This document shows, one piece after another, positions 41,745-50,325 of a stretch of 57,143 nt of DNA. Every line of letters begins with the position of its first letter. The first letter of the stretch is position 1. The DNA comes from Paracoccaceae bacterium (lineage in GTDB: Bacteria; Pseudomonadota; Alphaproteobacteria; Rhodobacterales; Rhodobacteraceae): NCBI GenBank assembly GCA_021741245.1, contig JAIOYF010000021.1, positions 1 through 57,143 of the forward strand. The letters run 5' to 3'. The notes beneath the pieces were generated by a model. The model saw only the letters and a list, made by a program, of their open reading frames with translations. It did no database searches and had not been told where the DNA came from. A program made the translations under genes and the position numbers.

Positions 41745-43529
41745 TTACAAGGTCTGTTGCCCATCCCGATGAAGCCGCCGAGACGCGCGCGCAGCCTGTG
41801 TTGCGGCGACATCGGGCAAGCCGCCCTGCAGCACAACGCCGAAATCCCGCAGCGCCACATCCGCCGGGATCAGCCCATCGGCCACATCCCGTGCCACCAC
41901 TTCGGGCGCACGGGCCAAGGCATCGCCGTAACCCCCACCGCAGGGCCCGCGAGAGATGAGCTTGTCACCAGCGTGAACCTTGCAATACGGAACCTTGGAC
42001 GGCAAAACCCGCTCTGTTCCGTCTGCTGACCTAAGGGTCAATGACGCCACATGCCCGTCAGCTCCGCCGTCAAATCCCCAAGGTGCATAGGTGTGCCCAT
42101 CACCTTCAAGCGAAAAACCCGCATCGTTCAGAAAGGTGAATTCCCGGATCGCCCCGATCCCACCCCGCCATTCGCCCGGCGCCATCCGATCCTCGCGCAA
42201 TTCATAGCGGTCAACACGCAGGGGAATATGGCTTTCGATGTCTTCAACCGGGTTGTTCCGGGTGTTGGCGTAAAGCGTATCGACCGCATCCATCCCGTCC
42301 ATGCCATAGCGGCCGCCATAGCTGCCTTCCATGATCTCCATATGGACCCAATGGTTGCCCTCATTCAGACCCGAAATCGCCACCACCCGCAGGTTGCCGA
42401 TCCCGGCCGAAACCTGATGCGGAACCGCCTGCGCCAGCGCCTTCATCACTGTGTCGGCCAATTGATTGCCCGAGCAGAACCGCGCGATGACGGGCGCGGG
42501 AAAGATCGGGTTGGCAAGGCATCCGCGTGGGGCCACAATCTGAATGGGGCGTGTCAGGCCCGAGTTTTGTGGAATCTGGCCATAGGTCACGCTGTCCAGC
42601 AGGATCGACCGGATCGTAAGCCAGATCGCGCAATCCACTGTTCCCACCAGCGGCATGTTCACCGGCTTGTCGGGAAGTTGCGGCGCGGTGCCGGTCAGAT
42701 CAACCACAAGGCTATCGCCCCGCACCTTTAGCGTCACGACCAGCGGCAGATTCTTGCGCGACGGATCGGGATCGTCAAGATAGCCGTCCAGATGGGTCGT
42801 GGCACTATAGTCGCCATCAGGCAGGGCCGCGATGGCCTGCCGCATCAGGCGTTCGGAATAATCCATTAGATCCTCAAACGCGGCATCAATGGCCGTGGTC
42901 CCATAGGTTTTCACCAGCGTCAGGAACCGGGCGGCGCCGATGCGGGCCGCCTCGATCTGCGCCTCCATGTCGCCCACCACCAGCTCTGGCGCGCGGATAT
43001 TGGCCCGCAAGATGTGCCAGACCGGATGCACCTTTTCGCCCCTGTCATAGACCTTGATCGCCTTGAACTGCAGCCCCTCGGCATAGGTGTCAACGGCATC
43101 GACGATCCCGCAACTGCCGGGGCTGAGGGCCCCGATGTCAAGATGATGCGCCGTTGTGACGGACCATGCGACAAGGGCGCCATCAAGGAACACGGGCACG
43201 CAAAACGCCACATCGGGGCCGTGGCTGGCCCCGCCATAGGGATCGTTGTGCATGATCACGTCGCCGGGGCGTACCGCCTCGCCACGCTGTTCCATCACTT
43301 CGCGCACATTGCGGACATAGCCCGGGATCGGCCCCGATTGCAGGGGCGTCGACATCTTGCATTCGCACATCTGCCGACCCGTCGCGTCGGTCAGCGCCGC
43401 GCCGAAATCCTCGGACTCGCGGATGATCGAGGAATAGGACATGCGCATCAGCTTGTGCCCCATCTCGATGGCGATGTTTTCAAGCGCGCCCTGAATCACG
43501 GCACCAGTGACAGGATCAATGCGGGTCAT
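41745..43529 (-). CDS. Hydantoinase B/oxoprolinase family subunit, second copy
   Basis: A 594-residue HyuB-type protein distinct from the 564-residue copy at 19959-21653. It starts MTRIDPVTGAVIQGALENIA and keeps MHNDPYGGASHGPDV, GSYGGRYGMDGMDAV and the C-terminal GDKLISRGPCGGGYGDAL. The ATG at 43529 overlaps the stop of its HyuA partner (ATGA). It ends 162 bp from the convergent amidohydrolase stop. It would form the second ATP-dependent cyclic-amide hydrolase or a carboxylase of this island. Confidence 0.92.
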   Translation of the reverse strand: MTRIDPVTGAVIQGALENIAIEMGHKLMRMSYSSIIRESEDFGAALTDATGRQMCECKMSTPLQSGPIPGYVRNVREVMEQRGEAVRPGDVIMHNDPYGGASHGPDVAFCVPVFLDGALVAWSVTTAHHLDIGALSPGSCGIVDAVDTYAEGLQFKAIKVYDRGEKVHPVWHILRANIRAPELVVGDMEAQIEAARIGAARFLTLVKTYGTTAIDAAFEDLMDYSERLMRQAIAALPDGDYSATTHLDGYLDDPDPSRKNLPLVVTLKVRGDSLVVDLTGTAPQLPDKPVNMPLVGTVDCAIWLTIRSILLDSVTYGQIPQNSGLTRPIQIVAPRGCLANPIFPAPVIARFCSGNQLADTVMKALAQAVPHQVSAGIGNLRVVAISGLNEGNHWVHMEIMEGSYGGRYGMDGMDAVDTLYANTRNNPVEDIESHIPLRVDRYELREDRMAPGEWRGGIGAIREFTFLNDAGFSLEGDGHTYAPWGFDGGADGHVASLTLRSADGTERVLPSKVPYCKVHAGDKLISRGPCGGGYGDALARAPEVVARDVADGLIPADVALRDFGVVLQGGLPDVAATQAARASRRLHRDGQQTL

Positions 43530-45604
43530 ACGGCGGCCTCCAGCGTGATAATGATGCTTCCTGTGGGATGCACACAGGCGGTGGCCCCCGGCGGAACGAT
43601 GGTGGTGCTGTCCTTTTGCAACAAGATTGCCGGGCCGGCAAAGGGTGTGTCCACCGGCAGAAGCGTTCGCCGATAGACGGGCGTTGAAAAGGTTTTCAGC
43701 CCCTCAGTGCCACGAAACACGCAATCCGCCTGCCGGACCAGCGCGGCAGATAGGCTGCCACCCTCGGGCGCGGTCATGTGTTTCAGCTTGGGCAGAGCGC
43801 CCGTGGCCGTGACGCGCAGATTGACCACCTCAATCGGGCTTGCGCGAAAGGCATGCCCGTATTCGCCCGCATGCGCGGAATGAAAATCCTCCCAGACCTG
43901 CACGATGGTTGCGGCATCAATCGCGCCCATGGGCAGCGGCACTTTAAGCTCGTAGCCCTGCCCGACATAGCGCAGGTCGGCGCTGCGGCGGAACTGAACC
44001 GCTTCGGGTGCAACACCATCATCTTCCAGACGGGCGGCTAGTTCGGCCTCCATTTCGGTGCAATCGCGGGCGATGCGGTCTGTGTCGATGGCGGTTGAGA
44101 CCTGAAACTGTGTGCGGATCGCATCGTATTTCAGATCCGTGGTCAAAAGCCCCATGGCAGAGTTGATCCCCGGATAGGGCGGCACGATTACCTCGGGGAT
44201 GGACAGCATCGCCGCAACCTCGGCCCCATGCAGCGGCCCGGCACCCCCCATCGCCACAAGCGCAAAGCCGCGCGGGTCGATCCCCTTTTGCACCGTGCGC
44301 GACCGGATCGCATTCGCCATATTGGCGTTCAGGATCGTCAGTACGCCCTCGGCCGTTTCCAGCAGCCCCATGCCCAGCGTTTCGGACAATCTGGCGATCA
44401 CCGCATGCGAGGCTGCGACATCCAGCGCCATATCACCGCCCAGAAAATCACCGGGGTCCAGCCGCCCAAGCACCACATTGGCATCGGTGACCGTAGGCTC
44501 GGTCCCACCGCGCCCGTAGGCGGCAGGTCCGGGCACCGCGCCCGCACTTTGCGGCCCGACGCGAAACGCGCCGCCCCGGTCCACATGCGCGATAGAGCCA
44601 CCGCCCGCCCCGATGGTATGAATGTCGAGCATCGGCATCAGCAGCGGAAACCCGGCAATCGAGGTTGACCGTGCATCTGTTTCGGCAAAGACCCCGTCCA
44701 CGACGATGCCGATATCCGCCGAGGTGCCCCCAATATCAAAGGTGATCAGCCGCGACCGCCCGCATTGCGCGCCGATCCAACCACCACCCAACACGCCAGC
44801 CGCCAACCCCGAAAGCAGGGTCAACGCAGGCTTGTCCGTGACCATCCGCGGTGTCGCCACGCCACCGTTCGACGCCATCACCCGCAGATCGCCCCGCACC
44901 CCGATCCGGCGCAGCGCCTGCCCCAGCCCCGCAATATAGCGATCCACCTTTGGCCCGACAAAAGCGGCAAGTGCCGCTGTCGTAAACCGCTCAAACTCGC
45001 GGAACTGGGGTGAGATGAACGAGGATGTGGTGACGAAAGCCTCGGGCATCACCTCTTGCACGATGGCCTTGGCCCGCACCTCATGCGCCGGATTGAGGTA
45101 GGAAAACAGAAAACAGATCGCCACCGACTCCACCCCTGCATCGCGAAGCTCGGTCGCGGCGCGGCGCACGCCATCCTCATCCAGCGGCACCAGCTCCTGT
45201 CCGGTCGGTGGCACCAGCCGCCCAGCCACCGTCTTGCGATCTTGGCGCTGGATCAGGGGCCGGTTCTGCCACGGAAGCTCTTGCATGATGGAATAGTGCT
45301 CCACCCGCTGATGCCGACCGATATGCAGCACATCGCGAAACCCCTCGTTGGTGATCATCCCGGAGCGTGCACCCTTGCCCTCAAGGACCGCATTCGTCGC
45401 AGTGGTGGTGCCGTGAAAGACATAGTCAATGTCGGATGGGGCAATGCCGTTCATCTGGCACAGCGCCGTGATCCCCTGCATGACCCCGCGCGATGGATCA
45501 TCCGGGGTGGTCGAGACCTTGTGGATGCCAAGGGAACCCGTGCCCAGATCGCAATAAACAAGATCCGTAAAGGTCCCGCCAACGTCAACGCCGATCGCCT
45601 TCAT
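43526..45604 (-). CDS. Hydantoinase A/oxoprolinase family subunit, second copy
   Basis: A 692-residue HyuA-type ATPase subunit. It starts MKAIGVDVGGTFTDLVYCDL, with VFHGTTTATNAVLEGKGARS, TFDIGGTSADIGIV and TIGAGGGSIAHVDRGG. The ATG at 45604 has AGGTGGGGG upstream and matches the family start; an ATG 18 bp earlier adds only MAGGGP. The gene heads a two-gene operon divergent from the HyuC-type amidase over 257 bp. Differences from the first HyuA in length and sequence suggest different substrates rather than redundancy. Confidence 0.93.
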   Translation of the reverse strand: MKAIGVDVGGTFTDLVYCDLGTGSLGIHKVSTTPDDPSRGVMQGITALCQMNGIAPSDIDYVFHGTTTATNAVLEGKGARSGMITNEGFRDVLHIGRHQRVEHYSIMQELPWQNRPLIQRQDRKTVAGRLVPPTGQELVPLDEDGVRRAATELRDAGVESVAICFLFSYLNPAHEVRAKAIVQEVMPEAFVTTSSFISPQFREFERFTTAALAAFVGPKVDRYIAGLGQALRRIGVRGDLRVMASNGGVATPRMVTDKPALTLLSGLAAGVLGGGWIGAQCGRSRLITFDIGGTSADIGIVVDGVFAETDARSTSIAGFPLLMPMLDIHTIGAGGGSIAHVDRGGAFRVGPQSAGAVPGPAAYGRGGTEPTVTDANVVLGRLDPGDFLGGDMALDVAASHAVIARLSETLGMGLLETAEGVLTILNANMANAIRSRTVQKGIDPRGFALVAMGGAGPLHGAEVAAMLSIPEVIVPPYPGINSAMGLLTTDLKYDAIRTQFQVSTAIDTDRIARDCTEMEAELAARLEDDGVAPEAVQFRRSADLRYVGQGYELKVPLPMGAIDAATIVQVWEDFHSAHAGEYGHAFRASPIEVVNLRVTATGALPKLKHMTAPEGGSLSAALVRQADCVFRGTEGLKTFSTPVYRRTLLPVDTPFAGPAILLQKDSTTIVPPGATACVHPTGSIIITLEAAV

Positions 45605-45861
45605 GGGGCCCCCACCTGCCACTTAAGCTTTGACTATGGCATTGTGCAGTCAGAGTGCAGCAAGTGGCCGCTGTCCAGATCGGCAGCATCCTACGATTCT
45701 TGCCAATTTCGCCTAAAGTTTAGACACTTGACCAATAGGCCATAAGTAGAACGGGCAGTCTGCACAGATTGGTCTGACCCCCATCGCTACGCCATGTCGA
45801 CAGACCCGTTCGATATGGTGGAAATAGAGGCGACTCACCCGATCCTCAAAGGAAACCCGAC

Positions 45862-47106
45862 ATGACCACAGATCGAAACCCAAGGATTGATGTGGCAGAG
45901 GTTGAGCGCATGATCCTGTCACTGGGGGCCATCGGGGCGCATTTGGGAACGGGGGTCTGGCGAACGGCCTATTCGCCCGAATGGGTGACGGCCAACGCCC
46001 TTGTCGCGGATTGGTGCCACAAGGCGGGTCTGACAGTCCGGTCAGACGCTGCGGGGAACCTGTGGGCACGGGCCGAGGGGACAGAGGGCGGCAAGGCCAT
46101 TGTCTCTGGCTCACATATTGACAGCCAGTGTCCGGGCGGGCGGTATGATGGCGCACTGGGCATCATCGCAGCGCTTGCAGCGATCACCGCCCTGAAACGC
46201 GACTTTGGCCCGCCGCGCCGCCCCTTGGAACTTGTGTCGCTGTGCGAAGAAGAGGGCAGTCGCTTTCCAACTGCAGGCTTTTGGGGATCGCGCGCCATTG
46301 TGGGCAAGATCGCGCAGGGCGATATCGAAACGGTGACCGAGGCAAACGGGGGCAGTATTGCCGCCGCCATGGCCCATATCGGTCTTGATCCGGCGCGCAT
46401 TGGCGAGGCGCGGCGTGATGATATCGCGGCTTTCCTGGAACTGCACATCGAACAGGGGCCGGTGTTGGAACACGCAAACCGGCCCGTCGCCGTGGTTGAT
46501 GCGATCACCGCGATCCGCCACACAAGAGTCACGCTGACCGGCGAGCAGAACCATGCCGGTGCCTTTCCGATGGATCTGCGCCGCGATCCGATGGCCGGTT
46601 TTGCCGAGGCCACGTCGGCCCTGATCGACCATGCCCATAGGCTGGGTCGGCCCGCCGTCACCACGATCGGCTCATGCCTGCCCTACCCCAACGCCCCCGC
46701 CGTCATCCCCCGCTCTGTCACCTTTACCATTGATGCCCGCCACCCGGACCCCGCTGCGGCCGCAAAAATGCACGAGGTTCATGCCGCCCTGCTGCATGAG
46801 ATCGCGGCGCGGCGCGGTCTTGAGTTGAAGATGGAGGTGCAGTTTGATCATCCGGCCTGCCTGAGCGATCCAGGCCTTGTCGCTGCCCTCGAATCCTCTG
46901 CCACACGACAAGGAATTCCGGCCATCCGCATGGCCAGTGGCGCGGGGCATGACTCGCAACAGTTGGCGGCGGTTTGCCCGGTTGCGATGGTCTTTGTTCG
47001 CAGTGCTGGCGGTCGCAGCCATACGCCAGAAGAATTCTCGACCCTTGATGACATCGTGGCGGGAATCCGGGTGTTGGCCGGGGCGTTGCACAGCCTCGCC
47101 TACTGA
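45862..47106 (+). CDS. M20-family N-carbamoyl-amino acid/allantoate amidohydrolase (HyuC type)
   Basis: A 414-residue zinc-dependent amidase. Metal and substrate residues are visible in GSHIDSQCPGGRYDGALGI, LCEEEGSRFP, LELHIEQGPVLE and the C-terminal SGAGHDSQQLA. The lid/dimerisation domain begins near GEQNHAGAFPMDLRRDP. The family removes carbamoyl or ureido groups from products of hydantoinases, which fits its position beside HyuAB. The ATG at 45862 has AAAGGA 9 nt upstream. The gene is monocistronic or leads toward the deacetylase operon after a 371-bp gap. Confidence 0.92.
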   Translation: MTTDRNPRIDVAEVERMILSLGAIGAHLGTGVWRTAYSPEWVTANALVADWCHKAGLTVRSDAAGNLWARAEGTEGGKAIVSGSHIDSQCPGGRYDGALGIIAALAAITALKRDFGPPRRPLELVSLCEEEGSRFPTAGFWGSRAIVGKIAQGDIETVTEANGGSIAAAMAHIGLDPARIGEARRDDIAAFLELHIEQGPVLEHANRPVAVVDAITAIRHTRVTLTGEQNHAGAFPMDLRRDPMAGFAEATSALIDHAHRLGRPAVTTIGSCLPYPNAPAVIPRSVTFTIDARHPDPAAAAKMHEVHAALLHEIAARRGLELKMEVQFDHPACLSDPGLVAALESSATRQGIPAIRMASGAGHDSQQLAAVCPVAMVFVRSAGGRSHTPEEFSTLDDIVAGIRVLAGALHSLAY

Positions 47107-47477
47107 ACCGCCGCGCGGAGTCTCCAGCACAGTTTCCTGCCTTATGTGTGCAAAAAACAGGCAACTGCCGCCAAGACTTGGTCAGGAAAACGGCGCAGGT
47201 CCGCCTTCCATGCTGTCGTGTGTTTTAAAGACTGGAGGTCTGCACCGCCCCTGTCTTTAGTGACGCGATAGATGGGGGAGGGCGGACTTTGCGTTCACGG
47301 CACGAACTTGAGTTTGCTTTTGTGACAAAGCGTTGCGGCAGTCCCCTTGCCCTAACCCAAAGTTCGCATCTGTTCGCCCCCCTGCGCATGATCGGGCCTA
47401 ACACGGCCACGCCTATTCCCCGGGGCCTTGAGCGATCCGCTCTGGTCGACCGATACCCCCTTTCAGGAGACAAATAA
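47107..47477. other. Non-coding gap before the deacetylase operon
   Basis: This 371-bp stretch has no supported gene. It contains TGTGTGCAAA at 47145-47154, identical to ten bases of the candidate MarR operator at 36051-36060. The rest presumably includes the promoter and a long leader for the deacetylase gene, whose ribosome site AGGAG lies just before 47478. Confidence 0.4.
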
Positions 47478-48380
47478 GTGACAAAGAAAATCATGTGCGC
47501 CTTTGGCACCGACATCGACTCGGTGGCCGGTTGGATCGGGTCCTATGGCGGCGGGGACAGCCCTTCGGACATTCAGCGCGGCATATTTGCGACCGAGGTC
47601 GGGATCCCGCGCCTGCTGCGCATGTTCAAGAAATACGATATGCAGACCAGCTTTTTCATCCCCGGTCATAGCCTTGAAACTTTTCCCAAGGAAATGCAGA
47701 TGATCGTGGACGCGGGGCATGAGGTCGGCGCGCATGGCTATTTGCACGAGAACCCGGTTGCCATGACGCCCACGCAAGAAGAGGCGGTTCTGGTCAAGTC
47801 GATCGAACTGATCGAAAAGCTGACAGGTAAGGCACCTAAGGGTTACGTTGCACCTTGGTGGGAAATGTCGAACTCCACCGCAGCGCTTTTGCAGAAATAC
47901 GGCTTTTCCTACGATCACAGCCAAGGGTATCGCGACTTTCAGCCGTTCTACGCCCGCGTCGGCGACGAATGGAACACCATCGACTACACCAAGACCGCAG
48001 CCGAATGGATGCATCCGCTAAAGCACGGGAAAGAGATCGACCTCGTCGATATCGCGGCCAATTGGTATGTCGATGACCTGCCGCCGATGATGTTCATGAA
48101 AAAGGCTCCCAACAGCCACGGCTTTGTCAACCCGCGCGATATTGAGCAGATGTGGCGCGACCAGTTCGACTGGGTGTACCGCGAGATGGACTATGCCGTG
48201 TTCGCCTTCACCATCCATCCTGACGTGTCGGGCCGCCCGCAGGTTCTGTTGATGCTGGAGCGTCTGATCGAGTATATCAGCGGCCATGATGGCGTTGAAT
48301 GGATGACCTTTGACAAGATCGCCGATGACTTCCGCGCGCGCTTTCCGTTCGAGGGTGGCACGCGGCCCGAAGTCATCTGA
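47478..48380 (+). CDS. Polysaccharide-deacetylase-fold hydrolase (PuuE/HP0310-like)
   Basis: A 300-residue NodB-homology hydrolase of the cyclic-imidase/PuuE-like branch, which in other bacteria acts on amides such as allantoin as well as on peptidoglycan sugars. The metal-binding region is GTDIDS near the N-terminus and [13 protein letters not shown] (H-x3-H type); [12 protein letters not shown] carries the C-terminal His. No signal peptide is present, so it is cytoplasmic and unlikely to act on cell wall. The start is a GTG at 47478 with AGGAG 9 nt upstream. It leads a tight operon with a CxxC protein and a COG0523 GTPase, implying metal dependence. Confidence 0.88.
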   Translation: MTKKIMCAFGTDIDSVAGWIGSYGGGDSPSDIQRGIFATEVGIPRLLRMFKKYDMQTSFFIPGHSLETFPKEMQMIVDAGHEVGAHGYLHENPVAMTPTQEEAVLVKSIELIEKLTGKAPKGYVAPWWEMSNSTAALLQKYGFSYDHSQGYRDFQPFYARVGDEWNTIDYTKTAAEWMHPLKHGKEIDLVDIAANWYVDDLPPMMFMKKAPNSHGFVNPRDIEQMWRDQFDWVYREMDYAVFAFTIHPDVSGRPQVLLMLERLIEYISGHDGVEWMTFDKIADDFRARFPFEGGTRPEVI

Positions 48381-48391
48381 GGGAGGGGCCT

Positions 48392-48688
48392 ATGTGCGCC
48401 AGTTGCGGCTATCCGGCAGCGCCGGGCCATTGGACCGAGGCCGGTGCCGCAACTGCGCCCGACCGGCTGCGCGCCCGTTTTCGGCGGGCGCAGGTGCTCA
48501 AAGCTATGCTGCAGGGGTCTGGCCTTGTTGCCCATGACGGCGGGCTGGTGCCGGGCATCCAGCTTGCCACCCTCAGCGGCAATCAGACCATTGTGCCCGA
48601 TCTGGAGCAGGTGTGGATTGCGGCGGAAGAGATGACCGGACGGGTGATTGATCCGCTTGATCCCCGGTTTTGGGGCGGGGACGGCTAA
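48392..48688 (+). CDS. Small conserved CxxC protein of unknown function
   Basis: A 98-residue protein I cannot assign to a named family. The N-terminus is MCASCGYPAAPGHWTEAG with a CxxC pair and a nearby His that could bind zinc or iron. A helical segment (LRARFRRAQVLKAML) and a C-terminal half ending DPLDPRFWGG follow. A strong purine tract GGGAGGGG precedes the ATG, 11 bp after the deacetylase stop, and the GTPase start follows by 1 bp. This spacing suggests an accessory to metal delivery or to the hydrolase. Confidence 0.82.
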   Translation: MCASCGYPAAPGHWTEAGAATAPDRLRARFRRAQVLKAMLQGSGLVAHDGGLVPGIQLATLSGNQTIVPDLEQVWIAAEEMTGRVIDPLDPRFWGGDG

Positions 48689-48689
48689 G

Positions 48690-49658
48690 GTGGCCGAACC
48701 CGAAGGACGGATCAGGCTGACGCTTTTGGGTGGCTATCTTGGCTCTGGCAAGACAACATGGCTGAGGCATCAGTTGCATGCCGGAACGTTCGGCCGTGTG
48801 CATGTCGTCGTGAACGAGGCCGCCGAAATCCCGGTTGATGATGCACTTTTGGGTGGGGCTGCGGGCCTGACCGTTCTTGCCGGGGGCTGCGTGTGCTGCA
48901 CTGGCCGCGGCGATCTTGTTGCGGCCCTGCGGGATCTTTGTGATCAGCGCAGCAGTGTCGCAGATTCTGGCGCAAGGATCGAACGGATCGTGCTGGAAAC
49001 CAGCGGTCTTGCCGACCCAGCCCCCATCGTTGCCGCCCTGCGGGCCGATCCCATCCTTGCCCGGCACATCGTGATTGGTGAGATTGTGGTGGCGGTGGAC
49101 GCGGCCCATGGCCTTGCCCAATTGTCCGACGACCCTTTGGGTCGGCGCCAGGTTGAGGCTGCAGACAGGCTGATCCTGACAAAACTTGATGCCGTCGGGG
49201 CAGAGGCGATCGCACGGCTCCAACTGGCTCTGCGCTCGCTCAATCCGGGGGCCACCCTTTCGGCGGCCGTCATGGGATCATGGATGGCGCTGCCCGAGGT
49301 ACCGCCGGGCACGCAGCCCCCGACGCTCCCCCTGCTGCCCGATGGCGACGCAGAGCCGCTTTTGCCCGTCCGTCTGTCGCTTGGGCCAGAGCCGGATTGG
49401 GCCGCACTGGGCGTCTGGCTATCGGCCCTTTTGCACGCGCGGGGCGACCAGATCGTCCGGGTCAAGGGCGTGGTGCAGACCCCTGCGGGGCGGCTTTTGT
49501 TGCAAACCGTGCGGCGGGTCGTGCAACCGCCTGAAATATTGCCAGCGGGTGAGGATAGGGGGGGTCTTGACAACGGGATCGTCGTGATTGGACGTGGCTT
49601 CCAGCCCCAAGCCCTTCACGCCTCCTTCCGCCATTTCCTGAACCCGACGGTGCCTTAG
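48690..49658 (+). CDS. COG0523-family metallochaperone GTPase (CobW/YeiR/ZNG1-like)
   Basis: A 322-residue G3E-family GTPase. Walker A is LLGGYLGSGKTT, the metal-binding CxCC motif sits in AGGCVCCTGRGD, the switch-like LETSGLADPAP follows and the guanine-specificity loop is ILTKLDAV (variant of NKxD). These proteins hand Zn, Co or Fe to a client enzyme. The GTG at 48690 starts 1 bp after the CxxC gene; an overlapping GTG at 48648 is an alternative. The C-terminal CobW_C part is compact. The upstream deacetylase-fold hydrolase is the obvious candidate client; HyuC and the amidohydrolase are others. Confidence 0.9.
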   Translation: MAEPEGRIRLTLLGGYLGSGKTTWLRHQLHAGTFGRVHVVVNEAAEIPVDDALLGGAAGLTVLAGGCVCCTGRGDLVAALRDLCDQRSSVADSGARIERIVLETSGLADPAPIVAALRADPILARHIVIGEIVVAVDAAHGLAQLSDDPLGRRQVEAADRLILTKLDAVGAEAIARLQLALRSLNPGATLSAAVMGSWMALPEVPPGTQPPTLPLLPDGDAEPLLPVRLSLGPEPDWAALGVWLSALLHARGDQIVRVKGVVQTPAGRLLLQTVRRVVQPPEILPAGEDRGGLDNGIVVIGRGFQPQALHASFRHFLNPTVP

Positions 49659-49758
49659 GCCAGACCGTGTTCTTGCCGCACAATCGCAGTCCTTTTCCCG
49701 GTAACCGCTCGCCTTCAGACAGGAAGACGGGGTCTTTGCCGTTGGTGCCCGAGGCCTT

Positions 49759-50199
49759 TCAATCGCCAAAGCCTTTTTGCAGGGCCTCGATCTGCGCATC
49801 GATGGCGGCGCGTTGATCTATCAACATCTCATGCAGCGTCGGATGGTTAACTGTTGCTTCGATCGCCTCGGCATAGGCATGGATCAGTCGTTCTTCGCCC
49901 CCGATGATGCGGGGCAAGGCAGAGGTGTCGAGCGTATCAAACCAATCTTGTGCTGTCGCGACCGCCACACGGACAGCGCCCATCATTGAGCCGCTGTTTT
50001 CGGGGTGGCCGCCCATGGATTCCAATTCGGTCATGACTTCGGCAGCATGCGCCTTGTGGAGCGCATGGAGACGTTGCACCACTGGCTGCAAATCTTCATC
50101 GGCGCGATCTACCATCAAGCTATACCCTTTGATGATATCGGCCAAATCGGTGCTAAGCTTCGAAGTGACGGCAGTCGGGTCATTTGTTTTGATCGGCAT
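49759..50199 (-). CDS. DUF2383/PA2169-family ferritin-like four-helix protein
   Basis: A 146-residue all-helical protein of the DUF2383 (PA2169) family. It shows repeated Asp/Glu/His-containing helices (LADIIKGYSLMVDRADEDL and EERLIHAYAEAIEATVNHP) compatible with a ferritin-like bundle. Homologues are common in alphaproteobacterial stress regulons, function unknown. AAGGAG lies 7 nt before the ATG at 50199, and a GGAAC-type EcfG promoter lies just upstream. Expression under EcfG is inference from that site. Confidence 0.88.
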   Translation of the reverse strand: MPIKTNDPTAVTSKLSTDLADIIKGYSLMVDRADEDLQPVVQRLHALHKAHAAEVMTELESMGGHPENSGSMMGAVRVAVATAQDWFDTLDTSALPRIIGGEERLIHAYAEAIEATVNHPTLHEMLIDQRAAIDAQIEALQKGFGD

Positions 50200-50220
50200 G
50201 ATGGACTCCTTTCGAAGACC

Positions 50221-50246
50221 AACATCGCAACGGGGCAGCAGGTTCC
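50221..50246 (-). promoter_or_regulatory. EcfG-type promoter of the DUF2383 gene
   Basis: On the minus strand GGAAC (50246-50242) is followed after 17 bp by TGTT (50224-50221). The consensus for EcfG-type sigma factors is GGAAC, 16-17 bp, CGTT. The predicted start of transcription lies only about 10-15 bp before the coding sequence, giving a very short leader that still includes the ribosome site. Confidence 0.65.
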
Positions 50247-50325
50247 ATCAATTTTCGAAGCCAGTCACCAGCAGGGGTGCGCCTGATCCTTGCCACTGGG
50301 GGGGATTGGGGTGTCTGTCCCGATC

